Of a stretch of DNA of 64,000 nt, positions 1 through 11,033 are shown in pieces (position 1 is the first letter of the stretch; each line of letters starts with the position of its first letter). Origin of the DNA: Globisporangium splendens (lineage: Eukaryota; Oomycota; Peronosporomycetes; Pythiales; Pythiaceae); contig VFIW01000073.1 of the NCBI GenBank assembly GCA_006386115.1, positions 1 to 64,000 on the forward strand. The letters run 5' to 3'. The notes under the pieces are model-generated. The model did not search any database. It worked only from the letters and a program-made list of their open reading frames with translations, and was not told the origin of the DNA. A program made the position numbers and the translations under genes.

Positions 1-3000
1 CCATCTATAGACACACGAGTACCGTAACTCGGTACCGTGGGTGATCCATCTTTAGGGACACGTGTACCGTAACTCAGTACCGTGCCCGACATGTCAATAC
101 TCTGCGTGCTGTCCGGTAAGACCGTGACAGATTCGGAACGCGATCGCACAGGCGGCGCATCGCGCGCGTCCACATGAGCAGCTAACGCTACGTCTGGTGA
201 CGGAGGTCGCGCGCTCGCATCGAGCGCAGCGAGTTGCCCTCCCACCGCAGAACGTTCGACGCCCTCGAACAGAGTGGCGGGTACGCGCGGGTGCCGCAGC
301 GAGTTAAAATAGAACGGAGTCACGGCCGTAGAGGCGTGCTCGTTGCTATTTATAGCAAACTCGGCGTACGGCAGCCAGCGGCTCCAGTCGCGGGGATGAT
401 CGACAGCGATGCTGCGAAGAATATCCTCGACGACACGGTTCACGTGCTCGGTTTGCCCGTCTGTCTCGGGGTGATCGGCAGTGGACAACGCCAGATCTGT
501 GCCGAGCAGGCGAAAGAGTTCGCGCCAAAAGGCAGCGGTAAAACGCGGGTCCCGGTCTGATACAATAGACTCGGGCAAGCCGTGATAGCGGAACACGTGC
601 TCTAAAAATAGGCACACCGTCTCTTGCGCAGTGACATGCTTGCGCACAGGTGCAACGTGCACCATTTTGCTCAGTCGGTCGACGAACACGACGACGCCTG
701 TGTTGCGCGTCTTGTCTTCCGGGAAACCGAAGACGAAATCCATGCCGACCGACTTCCAGCAGTCTTGCGGAATCGGCAGCGGATGCAGCGGCGCTTTGTT
801 CTTGCCCGCAGGCTTCACGCGCTGGCACTGCTTGCATGAGCGTACGTAATTGGCCACCCATTTGTATTGGTGTGGCCACCAAAACACATTAGACACTTGC
901 AAGAAGGTCTTTTCACGTCCGAGATGCCCACTCGCTGGTGCATCGTGAAACTCATGCAGGATCGAAAGTTTCAGATCCTGGTCATGCGGTACATACACAC
1001 GCGGGTAATCAAAGTTGGACAGTCGATGCCACAACAACCCGTCGTGGTAACTAAGCCGAGCAAGCTTTGACTCGAGTTTGGCAGGCAATGACTCTTTGGA
1101 CGAGCCGTCAAAGTGAGCAAGCAACAAGCGACACTCATCGTCCTTTGCATAAAGCGACTGAATATTGTCCTTGAGCTTTGTTTGCACTCGACTGATGCTC
1201 AGATGCATGAGATCAGGAGTGCGCTCCAAACACAGGGCGTCAGAGCTGCTGTCAGCGCTCGACTCGTAATCTGGACGGCGCGAGAGCGCGTCCGCCAGAA
1301 CATTTTCCTTTTCCGGCTTGTATTCGACCCGAAAGTTGAACTCGGAGAAGAATGCAAGCCATCGCGCCATTCGCTGCGATAAATGGGGGGAATTAATCGC
1401 GGTCCGCAAGGACGCGTGATCCGTGTACACAACGAACGGTGTCGCACCCAAAAGGTGGACCCTGAACTTCAAGAGGGCGTACTTGATCGCAAGCAGCTCC
1501 TTGTCGTGCACAGGATAATTCTTTTCAGCTGCTTTAAGCAGTCTGCTTTGGTATGATACGACGCGCTCATGGCCGTCATCATCCTTCTGCATCAGCGCAC
1601 AGCCGATTGCAAAATCGCTAGCATCGCACACGACACTGAAGGCTTTCGTGTGGTCCGGCAACGCCAGGACAGGAGCGCGAACAAGCGACTCCTTCACGTC
1701 AATGAATGCATTCATGACATCATTCGTCCAGTCCCACTCGACATCCTTTTTCAAGAGATGCGTGAGTGGACGGACTCTTGCCGCATAGTTGTGGCTGTAC
1801 TTGTGCAAGTAATTTGCCAAGCCAAGCCACTTGCGCAAGTCCTTGACGTTCTTTGGGATCGGCCAGTCGGCGATCGCCTTGACCTTCTCTGGGTCCGCGC
1901 GGACGCCAGCTTTGCCAACATAGCAGCCCAGGATCGGTATCTCTGAGGCGCCAAAGATGCATTTCTTCAGGTTGCAATACAGACTGTTGTCTCGTAAGCA
2001 CTGCAACACTGAGCGCAAATGTCTCTTGTGCACGTCAACGACACTGAGACCTCCTTCGGCACGACTGTGCACGAAGATGTCATCGAAATAGCTCGGTGCA
2101 TACGCACGATGAGGACGCAGAAGATGTGTCACCAGACGATTGAACGTCGCTGGTGCATTCTTCAAACCTTGTGGCATAACGAGCCACTCCCACAGCATCC
2201 CGCTGGGTGTGCTTACTGCCGTCAAGGGAACGTCACTCTCTCGCATGAGGATCTGATAGAACCCATCCATCAGATCCAGTGCGGAGAACACTGTCGAGCC
2301 ACCCATGGAGTCGATCAAGACATCCTTCCTTGGGATCGGCGTTTGTGCCGGAATGGTGGCGGCGTTCAGCTTGTTGAAAGCGTGGACAATGCGCCAGCCA
2401 CCAGTCGCTTTCCGCACACAAAACGTGGGTGAGCTATGTGGAGACTTGCTTTCTCTCACATGAACGGCGAGGGCTCGTTTCGCGAAGAACTCGTCGATTG
2501 CCTCAACCTGCTCGCGGGGCAGCGGCCATTGTCTGGTCACGCAATATTTGCTCCAGGGCTCGAGGTCAATCTCGTGCCGTACGCCACGATCAACGGGCAG
2601 GGCACTTGGCACTTTGTCGGGGAAGACATCTTTGAACTCCCACAACAAGTCAAAGTATGGACTGCCTTTCACGGCGTCCCAATCCTGAGCAGCAAACCGT
2701 TTCTGTTTGTCTGGCTCCAAAACACTCTCATCCGCAGTGGGCGAGGTGCATAGTTCGCTACGCGTGAACGCAGTCGGAACGACGATCTCGCGGATCTGAT
2801 CACGCTCTAGATCCGTAAGAAAGAGCTCATAGCTCATTTCTTCGAGGGATAGAATCGCCTCAGCGGTACTCGGCAGCTCATGGAGCGCCGCAAATTCAGC
2901 GAAGAACACTTCGTCTGATGCGTTTGCTTCCGGACTGCGTGTCGCGCGTCTGAGCGCCACGTCAACGTGAGCGCGATCTATCGACGGATCCGAGATCCTG

Positions 3001-3036
3001 TCGAAGGCGCGCAGCGAAGTTGCAGCTGCATTGAGG
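1..3036 (-). pseudogene. A1 pol: RT, RNase H and integrase part (open to window edge)
   Basis: Continuation of A1 pol after a 1-nt deletion near 3036 (A2 reads CCATCTCTC where A1 has CCATCCTC in coding sense). From here the frame appears open to position 1. By comparison with A2 it encodes the reverse transcriptase (YFDD box near 2080), RNase H, and the zinc-binding and DDE core of integrase. A1 keeps TTTTGG near 530, where A2 has TTTGG, so integrase is in frame in A1 and not in A2. The leftmost bases are the start of the 45-bp tandem repeat seen complete in A2. The enzyme copies RNA into DNA and inserts it, but this copy is uncoupled from its protease. Confidence 0.8.
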
Positions 3037-4012
3037 ATGGGGCAATCATATGCGAGGCGGCCGTTTCCTCAGCAACAGATGCCAATGCACTGTCTCTCTC
3101 GCGAGCTGACAACTTGCGTCGCCCTCGTCGGTTGATGCGAACGCGCGACCTCGCGGTTCTGAGCTCCAGTACTGCACCGTCAGGGTGGTACGAGCTGGCT
3201 GACGCGTGTACACCTGTACTGTCGCTGTCACTTGTGGGGGCTGGCTCGGGTGCTCTGGAGCCGCACACTTGCGCACCAGTGTCCACGTCTGGACTTTCTG
3301 GCGCTTCCGCACAAACTGGGCTACCTGCCGCAGTTGATCTCGTTGCTGGGCTCCCTGCCTCAGCGAATCTTCTAGCTGGGCTCCCTGCCACAGCGTGAGT
3401 GTTTTGAGCGGGGCTCGCTGCCACCGCGTGTCTTCTAGCTGGGCTCCCTGCCACAGCGTGTTCAAAGCTCGCATCCATTGCGTGGAAATTTTCCCGCAAC
3501 CTTCGCTCTTCATCAGAGGAAGGGGTGGAGCTTCCGATTGTGCGTGTTCGCCAATCGATCCAAGGCTGATGTTTCGCCAGCCAAGGCATCCCTAGGATGA
3601 GGTCGTACTTCGGCCCCATCGCTAGTACCACGAACGTTTCTTTGCAGACAAAGTCGCAAAAACTGAAAGAGAGTTCGGCTTGAACCCCTTCAGTGTGTAC
3701 TGTCGACCCATCGGCCAGACGTACGATCATCTTCTCGCGCTTGCCAGTGTGGACAAGTCGCTCATACGCTTGCAGACTCTGTTTCAGAGCTGACTTAGAG
3801 GCGAAGTTCTGTGACGCACCGCAGTCAACAAGAACCGTCATTTTCTTCTCATAGCCCTTCACATCGGCGATATATACCAACATCTCACTCGGAGCCTTGT
3901 TGCCAAGAGCTCCTGGGACTAAACTTCCCATCTGCACGACTCTAGTAGTCGGCGACGCCGAAGCTATAGAGTCTGTCTCAGTAGAGCGTCCCGCTTCTAC
4001 TGAGACATTCCG
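2978..4012 (-). pseudogene. A1 pol: aspartic protease part, truncated by frameshift
   Basis: Open frame lying -1 relative to gag. It contains the retropepsin-like motif VDCGAS and the later ILGMPWL motif, followed by a proline/serine/alanine-rich linker with repeated GSPARR-like units (about 3320-3470 and in A2 44990-45140). It ends early at 2978 because of the 1-nt deletion near 3036; without it the frame would run into RT. The protease would process Gag-Pol. Entry from gag would need -1 frameshifting, but the slippery site seen in A2 (GGGAAAC) is TGGAAAC here (4012-4018). Confidence 0.8.
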
Positions 4013-5157
4013 TTTCCATTTCTTGCCACAGCGGATCTGCCACCTCGGTGAGCGTGGTTGCCGCGCGGCGTTTGGTAGTCCCTCGCCTGATTTCCAGTGC
4101 GAGGAGCAGACTGCCTTGGAGCGGGACACTTCGACTGATAGTGTCCTCGCTTGCCACAATTGAAGCAGGTCACTTCGGCGCTGCTGAGATCCATTGGTGT
4201 CGGACCATGGAAGCGCCGCTCATTCGTGACTGCTCGGTGGCTGTGATGCGCACCGTTGTGGCGGCCAGCGTTCCAATCAGGTCGGCTGACTCTGAACGAT
4301 TGCTGCTCAACGAGCGCAATGCGGATCGCATCTTCCATCGTGGCCGGCAAGCGTCGGTACAACTCCTGACGCGCTGGTCCACTGTTGAGTCCGTTGAGAA
4401 ACGCAGGCACTTTCACAGACTCAGGCAAAGGGCTGGTCGTGATCGCCGCGCACAGGCTTCTCATCTCCTGGATGTATCGTTCCAGTGAGAGCTTCCCTTG
4501 TCTCAAGGAGAAGAAACGACCTTGCAACAGCACTTCGTTGTTCGGAGGCTGATACGTGGCGGTGATTTTCGCACGGAAAATATCCCACGTGTCGAATGCA
4601 CACTCATCGGCGAGCAACGTCGAGAATGCCCATTCCGACGCTCGACCGCGCAGGTTCGAGATGGCGTAAGACACCATCTGCTCGTTGCTGTCGATGAGCT
4701 GAGCCTTGGCGCAACGCTCCACGGCGAGCAGCCAGTGGATGAGCTTGTCGCCATCCGCACCATCGAATTTCGGAGCGTCGATCTTGACAGCTCTTGGGCG
4801 GGGAGTTTGGGACGCGGGTGTCTGAGGCGCAGAAGCCGCACTCGACAAAGACGTGGCTGCACCAGCAAACACAGATACCACTCGCTCGAGCGCTTCGCGC
4901 GACTCAGCAGCTGAGCGCAGCATCTCTGCGGTCAAGCTTGCGGTGGCTTGCATTTGTGCTTGCGCACTTCGCTCTCCTTCGAGGCGCTGAGCGTTCGAGA
5001 AGTTCTCGAACTGCTCGAGTCGAAAGATTTGCTGTTCCGGCGACGCCGAGAGCACGTCTAGAGCGACTTGGTCGCCTAGCGCTTGTGCCATTCGGGTCAG
5101 CACACTCCGGTGCTCAGCCGAGAGGTGCGGGAACTGCGCAGGGTCAATTGACGCCAT
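3997..5157 (-). CDS. gag: A1 Gag
   Basis: 386-residue retrotransposon Gag (capsid/nucleocapsid), same length as the A2 copy with only a few substitutions. The N-terminal half is helical and Glu/Gln-rich. A capsid-like segment follows in the middle (around FDGADGDKLIHWLL). The C-terminus holds one CCHC zinc knuckle, CFNCGKRGHYQSKC, followed by a basic tail ending in GMSQ and a TAG stop. The ATG sits about 70 bases inside the LTR, after the primer-binding site, as expected. It would form the virus-like particle and bind element RNA. The stop codon lies inside a hairpin, described separately for A2. Confidence 0.93.
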   Translation of the reverse strand: MASIDPAQFPHLSAEHRSVLTRMAQALGDQVALDVLSASPEQQIFRLEQFENFSNAQRLEGERSAQAQMQATASLTAEMLRSAAESREALERVVSVFAGAATSLSSAASAPQTPASQTPRPRAVKIDAPKFDGADGDKLIHWLLAVERCAKAQLIDSNEQMVSYAISNLRGRASEWAFSTLLADECAFDTWDIFRAKITATYQPPNNEVLLQGRFFSLRQGKLSLERYIQEMRSLCAAITTSPLPESVKVPAFLNGLNSGPARQELYRRLPATMEDAIRIALVEQQSFRVSRPDWNAGRHNGAHHSHRAVTNERRFHGPTPMDLSSAEVTCFNCGKRGHYQSKCPAPRQSAPRTGNQARDYQTPRGNHAHRGGRSAVARNGNGMSQ

Positions 5158-5210
5158 GATGAATCCTTGAGGAAGCGATTCAGGCAGTCACCTCTGCCGG
5201 GTCGTAGATT

Positions 5211-5227
5211 GACTACAAGTGCTACCA
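5211..5227 (-). other. Primer-binding site of A1
   Basis: On the minus strand TGGTAGCACTTGTAGTC begins two bases inside the LTR end, the standard place for a tRNA primer-binding site. The first ten bases (TGGTAGCACT) are the same in families A, B and C of this window. Confidence 0.8.
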
Positions 5228-5229
5228 GT

Positions 5230-5764
5230 TGTAACCGGGCACTCCCGAGTTATGCAGCACGGTACGTGTGTGAGGAAGCGTATTCAACGCTTCTCTCAAG
5301 GACTCTGTTCCGAGAGCGGTTGCCTGCTTCCTGCAATGCAACAATCGGTTACCTGTAGGTCTCTATAGAGTAACTGTCGATAACCAAAGGCTTTAGTTAA
5401 CGGTAAAAATGGAACTGTTTATTTGTTGGAGGTTGCCCTCTGTAGGACAACCTGGATTATCTTTATGTCACTATGAACAATAGCAATCTCAAGTGTAATT
5501 ACTCCCCATGGGGCAATGAGTGGTTATGAAAGACTAACGCTAGTTGTCTTATGTGATTGGACGAAATGCATGTTCAATTATGTCCAATCGGAGGCGCCGT
5601 CACTCAGACTGGCTGCCGGCTCCACCGTGAAGGTTCGAGCAAGTACGACTAACCTCATGGTTCGGTCTTAAACTTGTTGCGCGTACTCTACGTACCGCAA
5701 GGTTCGGTTTGGTTGTGTGGCACAACACAAGTGCGTAACCATGTTACAGTGTAACCCCGTTACA
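5230..5764 (-). repeat. 5' LTR of A1 (535 bp)
   Basis: Bounded by TGTAAC and GTTACA on the plus strand (terminal inverted repeat). Same length as the A2 5' LTR (42685-43219). It carries the promoter and RNA start for the element; no individual promoter element could be assigned with confidence. Confidence 0.93.
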
Positions 5765-6411
5765 CAAGCGCAAGTGTGCGTGCTGCGTTTGAGGCTATCT
5801 CGGATGGTCTCTTACAGGCATTTTCCCCGCGGCGCTGGGGAACTAAAAATGAGTGTGGAAAGAATGGCGGCGGTGCGCCGGATGTGTAAGTCTCGTGCTT
5901 TCGCTCTGTTTTTATGCGCCAACTGGTAATGGATAGTTTTGGCCAATAGAAATGGATTATTTTGCTCTTTTATTTTTCTATTGGTCATTTTTGCTCTTTG
6001 GCAAGAGCGGGATGAAGTTGGTGAGCGTTGTGGTTGATCGGGCCATCAACACCTTCCGTCTCTGCACTGTGCCATATGCAGCAAGTGAATGGACATGTGG
6101 AGACAATTAATTGATCGTGCTCAAAGCGTGGAATGCTCACCATGTATTGTCTTGGTGATCTCGCCACTTTTGTCCAACCGCAGGCGCTCTGTGATTATTC
6201 TTACACAATTTTCAGCCAATCGATGGCAGTACATTTATCCCCCTCCCTTGCCAATCAATACCTTGCTTTTTGTATGGTTAGAAGGGAAAGGGTTCTGATG
6301 TTATTTGCTCTATGGCATTGTGCTGCTTTTAATACAGCGCCCCGATCATCCGAAAATTTAGGTCCACATTTAATGTCGGGAGGCTATTTTCTCAAGCCAG
6401 TGTCCACGAAC
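5765..6411. other. Intergenic, A/T-rich, nothing recognised
   Basis: Unique sequence between A1 and the first cellular gene. The short reading frames here look like chance. The stretch near 5960-6000 is A/T-rich with repeated TTTTGCTCTTT words and may be a promoter region of the bZIP-like gene, but no specific motif supports this. Confidence 0.4.
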
Positions 6412-8040
6412 ATGACGCGCACAAACGGCGACGCCAATAGCGGCGACGCACCCGCCACTCGGCGCGCGATCCACGACCAAGACGCCTCAGAAGCGACTGT
6501 GCGGCCTCCGGACGCCGAATACCACCCCGAGAAGGTTGTCCTCCAGAGAACGACACCTTCCTCACTGGGCATCGGCGGGGCATCAAGTGACTCTGGTGGT
6601 TTCTCCTTCACGTCTTCGTCCCAAGACCGGAAACGGCGTGCTGGTGCTTTGTGTACGACGGAGAGTGATGAAAATAGTGGTCGTAGTTCTGCTGCTGGAC
6701 GTACCGATGGAACGGCGGACCACATATCGTCACCACCGCAAAGCAAAGTTCGTATGTCGTACGCGGCCATGCAAAGGGTATCGATGCCTTTTCCTGCGTG
6801 TGCATGCATGCGTGAGAAGAGTATGCGTGGAGGATACTGACTTAGTGTGTATGTGTGATTGTGCTACTATCCCTCGATCTCTCTCTCCTAGGAAGAAAAA
6901 GCCCTCTTACTGAAGGAGATCAAGTACTTGGAGGCGCAGATTGATTTCTTGTGCGATTTGCCCGAAAACTCGACCGATGCGCGGATTGCCGCGCGTGTGC
7001 AGCGGGAGAACGAGTTGCTCGACCGCGCCGCTCGGAAAAACCAGGTTGAGCTCGCCCAGGTGCAATCGGTGCTTGCGCGGACCTTGGTATGACTTCTTGA
7101 ACCTCAATTTCAAAAGACATTGCAGGAGGGGAGGAACTGTGTTGACGCCGAGACATATGAACTGCAATAGGTTTCGCAGCGGAGCCCAATGGATCATTAC
7201 ATACGATTGGGTGCAGACTGGGGAGAGCGCCAGGCGACACTTGCATCGTTGCGCGAGCGCGTGTTGTGCGATGCGAAGCAGTACAACCACGCACGCGCGC
7301 GCTATTTGCCTCCAAGCGAGAGCTACTCGACTGTTGAACGGTTCACTTCCCCGGAAGGTGACCTGTGTATTGCAAATTTCGAGGTGTGTCCGCTCCATGG
7401 TGTCACGAGCGTCAAGGAAGTGTACGACGCCTTGCGGTTCTTTTACTTCCACTTGGACATTAGCTTCACGCAAACGTCGGGGAATTCAGTCGTGCGGGAG
7501 GAGAAGCCGCGTGAGAGAGACGTCGTGGCGGATCGCACTGCGCAGCAGCGTATTGCGCGCACGAATCCATTTGGTCCTGTGATCGAGTCCAACCAGGTCG
7601 TATTCAGTGACTACCACGCAGTTGATGATGAATACGGTTGCGGTCAAGAATTCGCGGTCATCGCGCTGGACTACGTCAATGACGATGAGTTGTACCCGTA
7701 CCACCCAGCCGAGCGTCTTCGTCAAGACATGACCGCGGCGATTACGCTGAAAACGTTTCGTCGGGAGCAACCTGCTAGTTCGTCCTCGTCCTCTGTCTCC
7801 CCCGAAGACGTATATGACGTTGTACTCTACCGCACGTACTTTACCAAGGTTCACAAGACGACGCTCAGTGTGCCGTCCGATACGTTTGAGAATGCCGAGC
7901 ATGCTGTCGAGTTGTGCTCAAAAGCAGTGCTGCGCACAGTGTTCGACATCGTGCGAGAACTGGACCCATCAGGCACAAGTATGACTGTGAACAAAGAAGT
8001 TTGCTTTCCAACTATCATTATAGCTGACAACTACGTATAA
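6412..8040 (+). CDS. bZIP-like oomycete protein, left copy (three exons)
   Basis: Proposed exons are 6412-6751, 6892-7086 and 7180-8040, with introns 6752-6891 (GTATGT...CTCCTAG) and 7087-7179 (GTATGA...TTCGCAG); both exon joins are in phase. The end of exon 1 is basic (RRTTYRHHRKAKF), and exon 2 begins EEKALLLKEIKYLEAQ, a leucine-rich coiled coil, so the joined product resembles a bZIP basic region plus zipper. Exon 3 (287 codons) has the look of the conserved C-terminal domain of oomycete bZIP/M96-like proteins (PMDHYIRLGADW..., EGDLCIANFEV, DYVNDDELYPYHPAERLRQD). The Ser/Asp-rich N-terminal part (from MTRTNGD) and the basic segment are in different frames, so a frameshift or tiny intron lies between about 6665 and 6720. 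Its 3' end faces the MDR gene. Family assignment is from memory of family look; the function is inferred. Confidence 0.65.
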
Positions 8041-9925
8041 AGCAAGAGATTGCACTTTTCTGCACAAGCCTCTGGGTGTGGAGGCTATATGTTTCGCCCA
8101 ATCACTGGAGTTGTGTACAAAACAGTATTCAGGAGGACGGGAGAAACAAAAACACTTCACAAACGACCATAGGCATTTCACGTTGAAGTTAGGATTGGTG
8201 AGGATGGCATCACGCAATGGCAAAATCGACACAAAGCTACTACCAGAAACTGACACCTCGGCTACTTTACGCAGCTGTTGGACATCGTGGCTGTCTCTTG
8301 TCTTCCGCCGCTGTAAGGAACCCCACTAGGGAACCCCTAATGACAGCAAAGCGTGGCCGCCCACTCACTCACTCATCCGCCGACTCAATTGTCGAGCTCG
8401 ATGCAGACCTTGCCGACGTGGTTGCCCTGCTTCACGTAGTCGAACGCGGCGAGCACATCGTCATACGCAAAGCCGAAGGTCTTGTCCACTGGCGGCTGCA
8501 GGTCCTTGCTGACGACGAAGCGCACAAGATCCTCGAGCAACTGCTTGCTGCCGACCGCAATGCCGCGCACGACGCACTGCTTGACGAGCGCGAGCGTCGC
8601 GACGTCGGGCATGTCTGCTTGCGCCGCCTTCGCCAAGAACCCGATCACCGCGATGACGCCGCCAGGGGTGATCGCGTCGAGGCTCTGTTTGATGGTGCCG
8701 GATCCGCCGTTCTCCAAGATGAAGTCGACGCCGCGTCCGTCCGTGATCTTGAGCACCTCTGCGGCCCAGTCCGGAGTCGTCTTGTAGTTGATGGTGTGGT
8801 CGGCGCCGCCGAACTTGGTCTGCACCATGCGGAGCTTCTCGTCGGAGGACGACGTGAGGATGGTGGTGGCGCCAGCTGCCTTGGCGAACATGAGACCCGT
8901 GATCGACACGCCCCCCGTGCCTTGGAAGAGCACGGTATGGCCCGGCTTGAGCGGCACGTTGCCGTAGAGAGCGTTCCAGACCGTGGTCCCCGTGCACACG
9001 AGTGACGCCATCTGCGGGAAGCTGAGTTTGCAGTCGGCGGGGAACTTGACGAGCGCGGCGGCTGGGAGCGCCACGTACTCACGCAGTACACCGTCGATGG
9101 GACCACCGAGACGGTGCAGGTAGTCTGGCTGCGGACCGTAGAAGTGGTTCACGTCGAAATTGGCGATGATGCGGTCGCCCACGTGGAACCCTTCGACAGC
9201 CGACCCCACTTGGACGATCTCGCCGGCGCCGTCCGAGCACGGCACGACGTCGTCCTTGATTGGGAACGGGTACGTGCTGTTGGCGATGCCGACGTCGCGG
9301 TAGTTGAGTGCCACGGCGCGGATCTTGACAAGCACTTGGTGCGCAGCAATGGTAGGCGTAGGTTCGGTGGCGAGCTTGAGGTTGTAGTGCGACGTGCGCT
9401 GGCCGTGGCGGAAAACGAGGCTCGTTTTCGGAGGGGCAGGAGCGGAAGCAGACATCTTTCAGAGGACTGGTACGCGTGTGTGTGCGTGGGTCGTGTGCGC
9501 TTGCTGATGAAAAGCAGAATGAGACCGATGGCCAAACTGCATCCTCCACGCCACTCTCTCCATAGCAGCAGCAGCAGCAGACAACTGACAATAGACGACA
9601 CAGTAGGCAACACCAAGAAGAAGAAGAAGTAGAGCGGTCATCGGACTGGACGAGTATAGTCAGTTAGGAAGGCGTGATGAATATACGCGATCCTGACGAC
9701 GCAGAGTGATGGTCTCGTGTCTCCACTTGTGGTAATCGTGATTATGACTGTGGTGAAAGAAAACTTGACGGTGCAGAGACAGACTCCCCAAAAAATGCAA
9801 GAAAATGAAGTGTACAAGTATATGTGACTGGAGCGAAACAACTGAGGGAGCAAAGCCAGAGCAGACTTTGACCAGCAGCTGCGACTCAGGCAGGTTGTGC
9901 TCAGCGTGCAGCGTTTCCTGTGTCG
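6668..9925 (+). repeat. Left arm of giant inverted repeat (3,258 bp)
   Basis: Reverse complement of 11662-14919. Every paired landmark (gene ends, splice sites, arm ends) sums to 21587, so the alignment is without net gaps over the full length. Protein differences between arms are one in the bZIP-like exon 3 (I/T) and four in the MDR gene (Y/H, C/G, V/M, M/T). The arm starts within exon 1 of the bZIP-like gene and ends beyond the MDR 5' region. Confidence 0.95.
8385..9455 (-). CDS. MDR7-type NAD(P)-dependent oxidoreductase, left copy
   Basis: 356-residue medium-chain dehydrogenase/reductase without introns. The N-terminal GroES-like half has ALNYRDVGI and VPCSDGAGEIVQVG. The Rossmann half has the nucleotide-binding loop GTGGVS and SSSDEKL, then ADHTINYKTTPDWAAEV, GRGVDFILENGG, GGVIAVIGFLA and a closing GNHVGKVCIEL. 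This pattern fits the MDR7 zinc-independent alcohol dehydrogenase/quinone oxidoreductase group, which reduces or oxidises small carbonyls and quinones with NAD(P)H in the cytosol; the true substrate is unknown. No signal peptide. Tail to tail with the bZIP-like gene. The upstream region (about 9570-9630) has short CAG and GAA triplet runs. The right-arm copy differs at four residues, none in the nucleotide-binding loop. Confidence 0.92.
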   Translation of the reverse strand: MSASAPAPPKTSLVFRHGQRTSHYNLKLATEPTPTIAAHQVLVKIRAVALNYRDVGIANSTYPFPIKDDVVPCSDGAGEIVQVGSAVEGFHVGDRIIANFDVNHFYGPQPDYLHRLGGPIDGVLREYVALPAAALVKFPADCKLSFPQMASLVCTGTTVWNALYGNVPLKPGHTVLFQGTGGVSITGLMFAKAAGATTILTSSSDEKLRMVQTKFGGADHTINYKTTPDWAAEVLKITDGRGVDFILENGGSGTIKQSLDAITPGGVIAVIGFLAKAAQADMPDVATLALVKQCVVRGIAVGSKQLLEDLVRFVVSKDLQPPVDKTFGFAYDDVLAAFDYVKQGNHVGKVCIELDN

Positions 9926-10438
9926 CACGGGTCAGTAGTGTGTCTTCGCACCTAACAAATTCGTCTGCCTGTTTCGCGAGCGGAGCGCGTCGCGTCAGCT
10001 CTCGCCTGCAAGCATGTGATCGAGTGACGGTTGCGATGCCCTGTGAGTCCGTCTCCTCGTCCACCTGGAGAGTTGGGACCTGGTCGAGCGAGAGCCTTGG
10101 GTTGCACCCAACCTCGAATGCAGACCCGTGACCCATGCCGCCAAAAATATGTGCGCTTACTGTTCATGACGGCTGCTTGTGTTCATTGACTTAACTGCTT
10201 GCCATGGTCTCAGCTAGAGAAAAGTCTAGGGCGATAATCTTTGCGCGGTGCGTGACTCTGTCGGAAGCGAGGAACTCGCTGGTTAACACTCAGGAAACAC
10301 ACGGCAAACGATCAAACTACCGAAAATACCCGCGGGTGCAAAGTGGCTAAACTCTGTAAGTGGAGCCGAAAACCGGCCGATTCATTACGGTTGGATTACA
10401 GCATAGAGCGCAACGACAAGCTCATCTGGTCGGCTGGT
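9456..10438. other. Intergenic: MDR 5' region and start of inverted-repeat spacer
   Basis: Up to 9925 this is the arm sequence upstream of the MDR gene, with (CAG)n near 9572 and (AAG)n near 9615. Beyond 9925 it is unique spacer lying 3' of the GST gene. No coding frame with family resemblance was found. Confidence 0.5.
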
Positions 10439-11033
10439 TTACTGCTTGCTGGCGAGGTACTCGGCGACGTGCTCGTTCGCCTTGACAGCGCCCACTATCG
10501 CCTCGAGCTTTGGGAACGCCGCGAGGTTGAACGCCGGCTCCGGGACGGCATTCAGGCTGTTGAGCACGACGTCGAGCAGCTGCACGTCGATGAACGTCGC
10601 CTTGTCGCCCGAGAAGAACTTGCCCTGCACCATGGTCTCGAGCGCGCCGAACGCCTTTGGCGCCGTTTCCTCCACGAGCTTCTGATACTTCACCGCCTTC
10701 AACGTCTCTTCGCCCCACCGGGCGTCAATGTACGCGGTCAGAATCTCAGACAACGTCTCCGAGATCATCTCGGCACGAAGCGCGCCGACAGGGTCTTGAG
10801 GGTACAACCCGCTCACGCGAGCCGCGTAGCGCGATCGCCATGCTCTGCGCGTACACCGTGCCATCGACTTCGAGCACTGGGAGCTGGCCGAATGGGCACT
10901 TTGGCTTGAGCTCCGAGAAGTTGGCGACGCGGTCGTCCGTGAACGCAACATTCGCGTACGTGAAGATCAAGCGCGAGAGCTCGCCACGGGCAGGAACATT
11001 GAAGTACGAGAACTTCAATTGTGTGGCGCGCAT
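10439..11033 (-). pseudogene. Glutathione S-transferase, one frameshift
   Basis: A 595-nt GST-like gene in the spacer of the inverted repeat. The N-terminal thioredoxin-fold part runs from the ATG at 11033: KFSYFNVPARGELSRLIF (catalytic Tyr), then CPFGQLPVLEVDG and AQSMAIA. The C-terminal all-helical part (AARVSGLYPQDPVGA ... FFSGDKATFIDVQLLDVV ... EHVAEYLASKQ) is in another frame. The break is near 10830 at a GCGC run where two bases appear to be missing; with them the protein would be about 198 residues, normal for sigma-like GSTs that conjugate glutathione to electrophiles. It is single-copy here, unlike its neighbours in the arms. It could be a true loss-of-function allele or a local sequence error. 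Confidence 0.88.

Larger units (their letters stand above)
1..5764 (-). mobile_element. Ty3/gypsy element A, copy A1 (partial)
   Basis: LTR retrotransposon read from right to left: 5' LTR (5230-5764), primer-binding site, gag, protease and then RT-RNase H-integrase running off the left edge. It matches copy A2 (43220 to about 48450) almost base for base in opposite orientation. The missing part (end of pol linker, chromodomain, antisense ORF, 3' LTR) lies outside the window, so its target-site duplication cannot be tested. The two copies are broken in different places: A1 lacks one base near 3036, while A2 is intact there but lacks one base near 47923. Confidence 0.95.

Noticed and set aside
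2019..2432. 137-codon plus-strand ORF, also mirrored at 46019-46432
   Set aside because: It is the antisense shadow of the reverse transcriptase of element A in both copies; composition (many His, Cys, Arg) does not look like a protein and there is no start context or motif.
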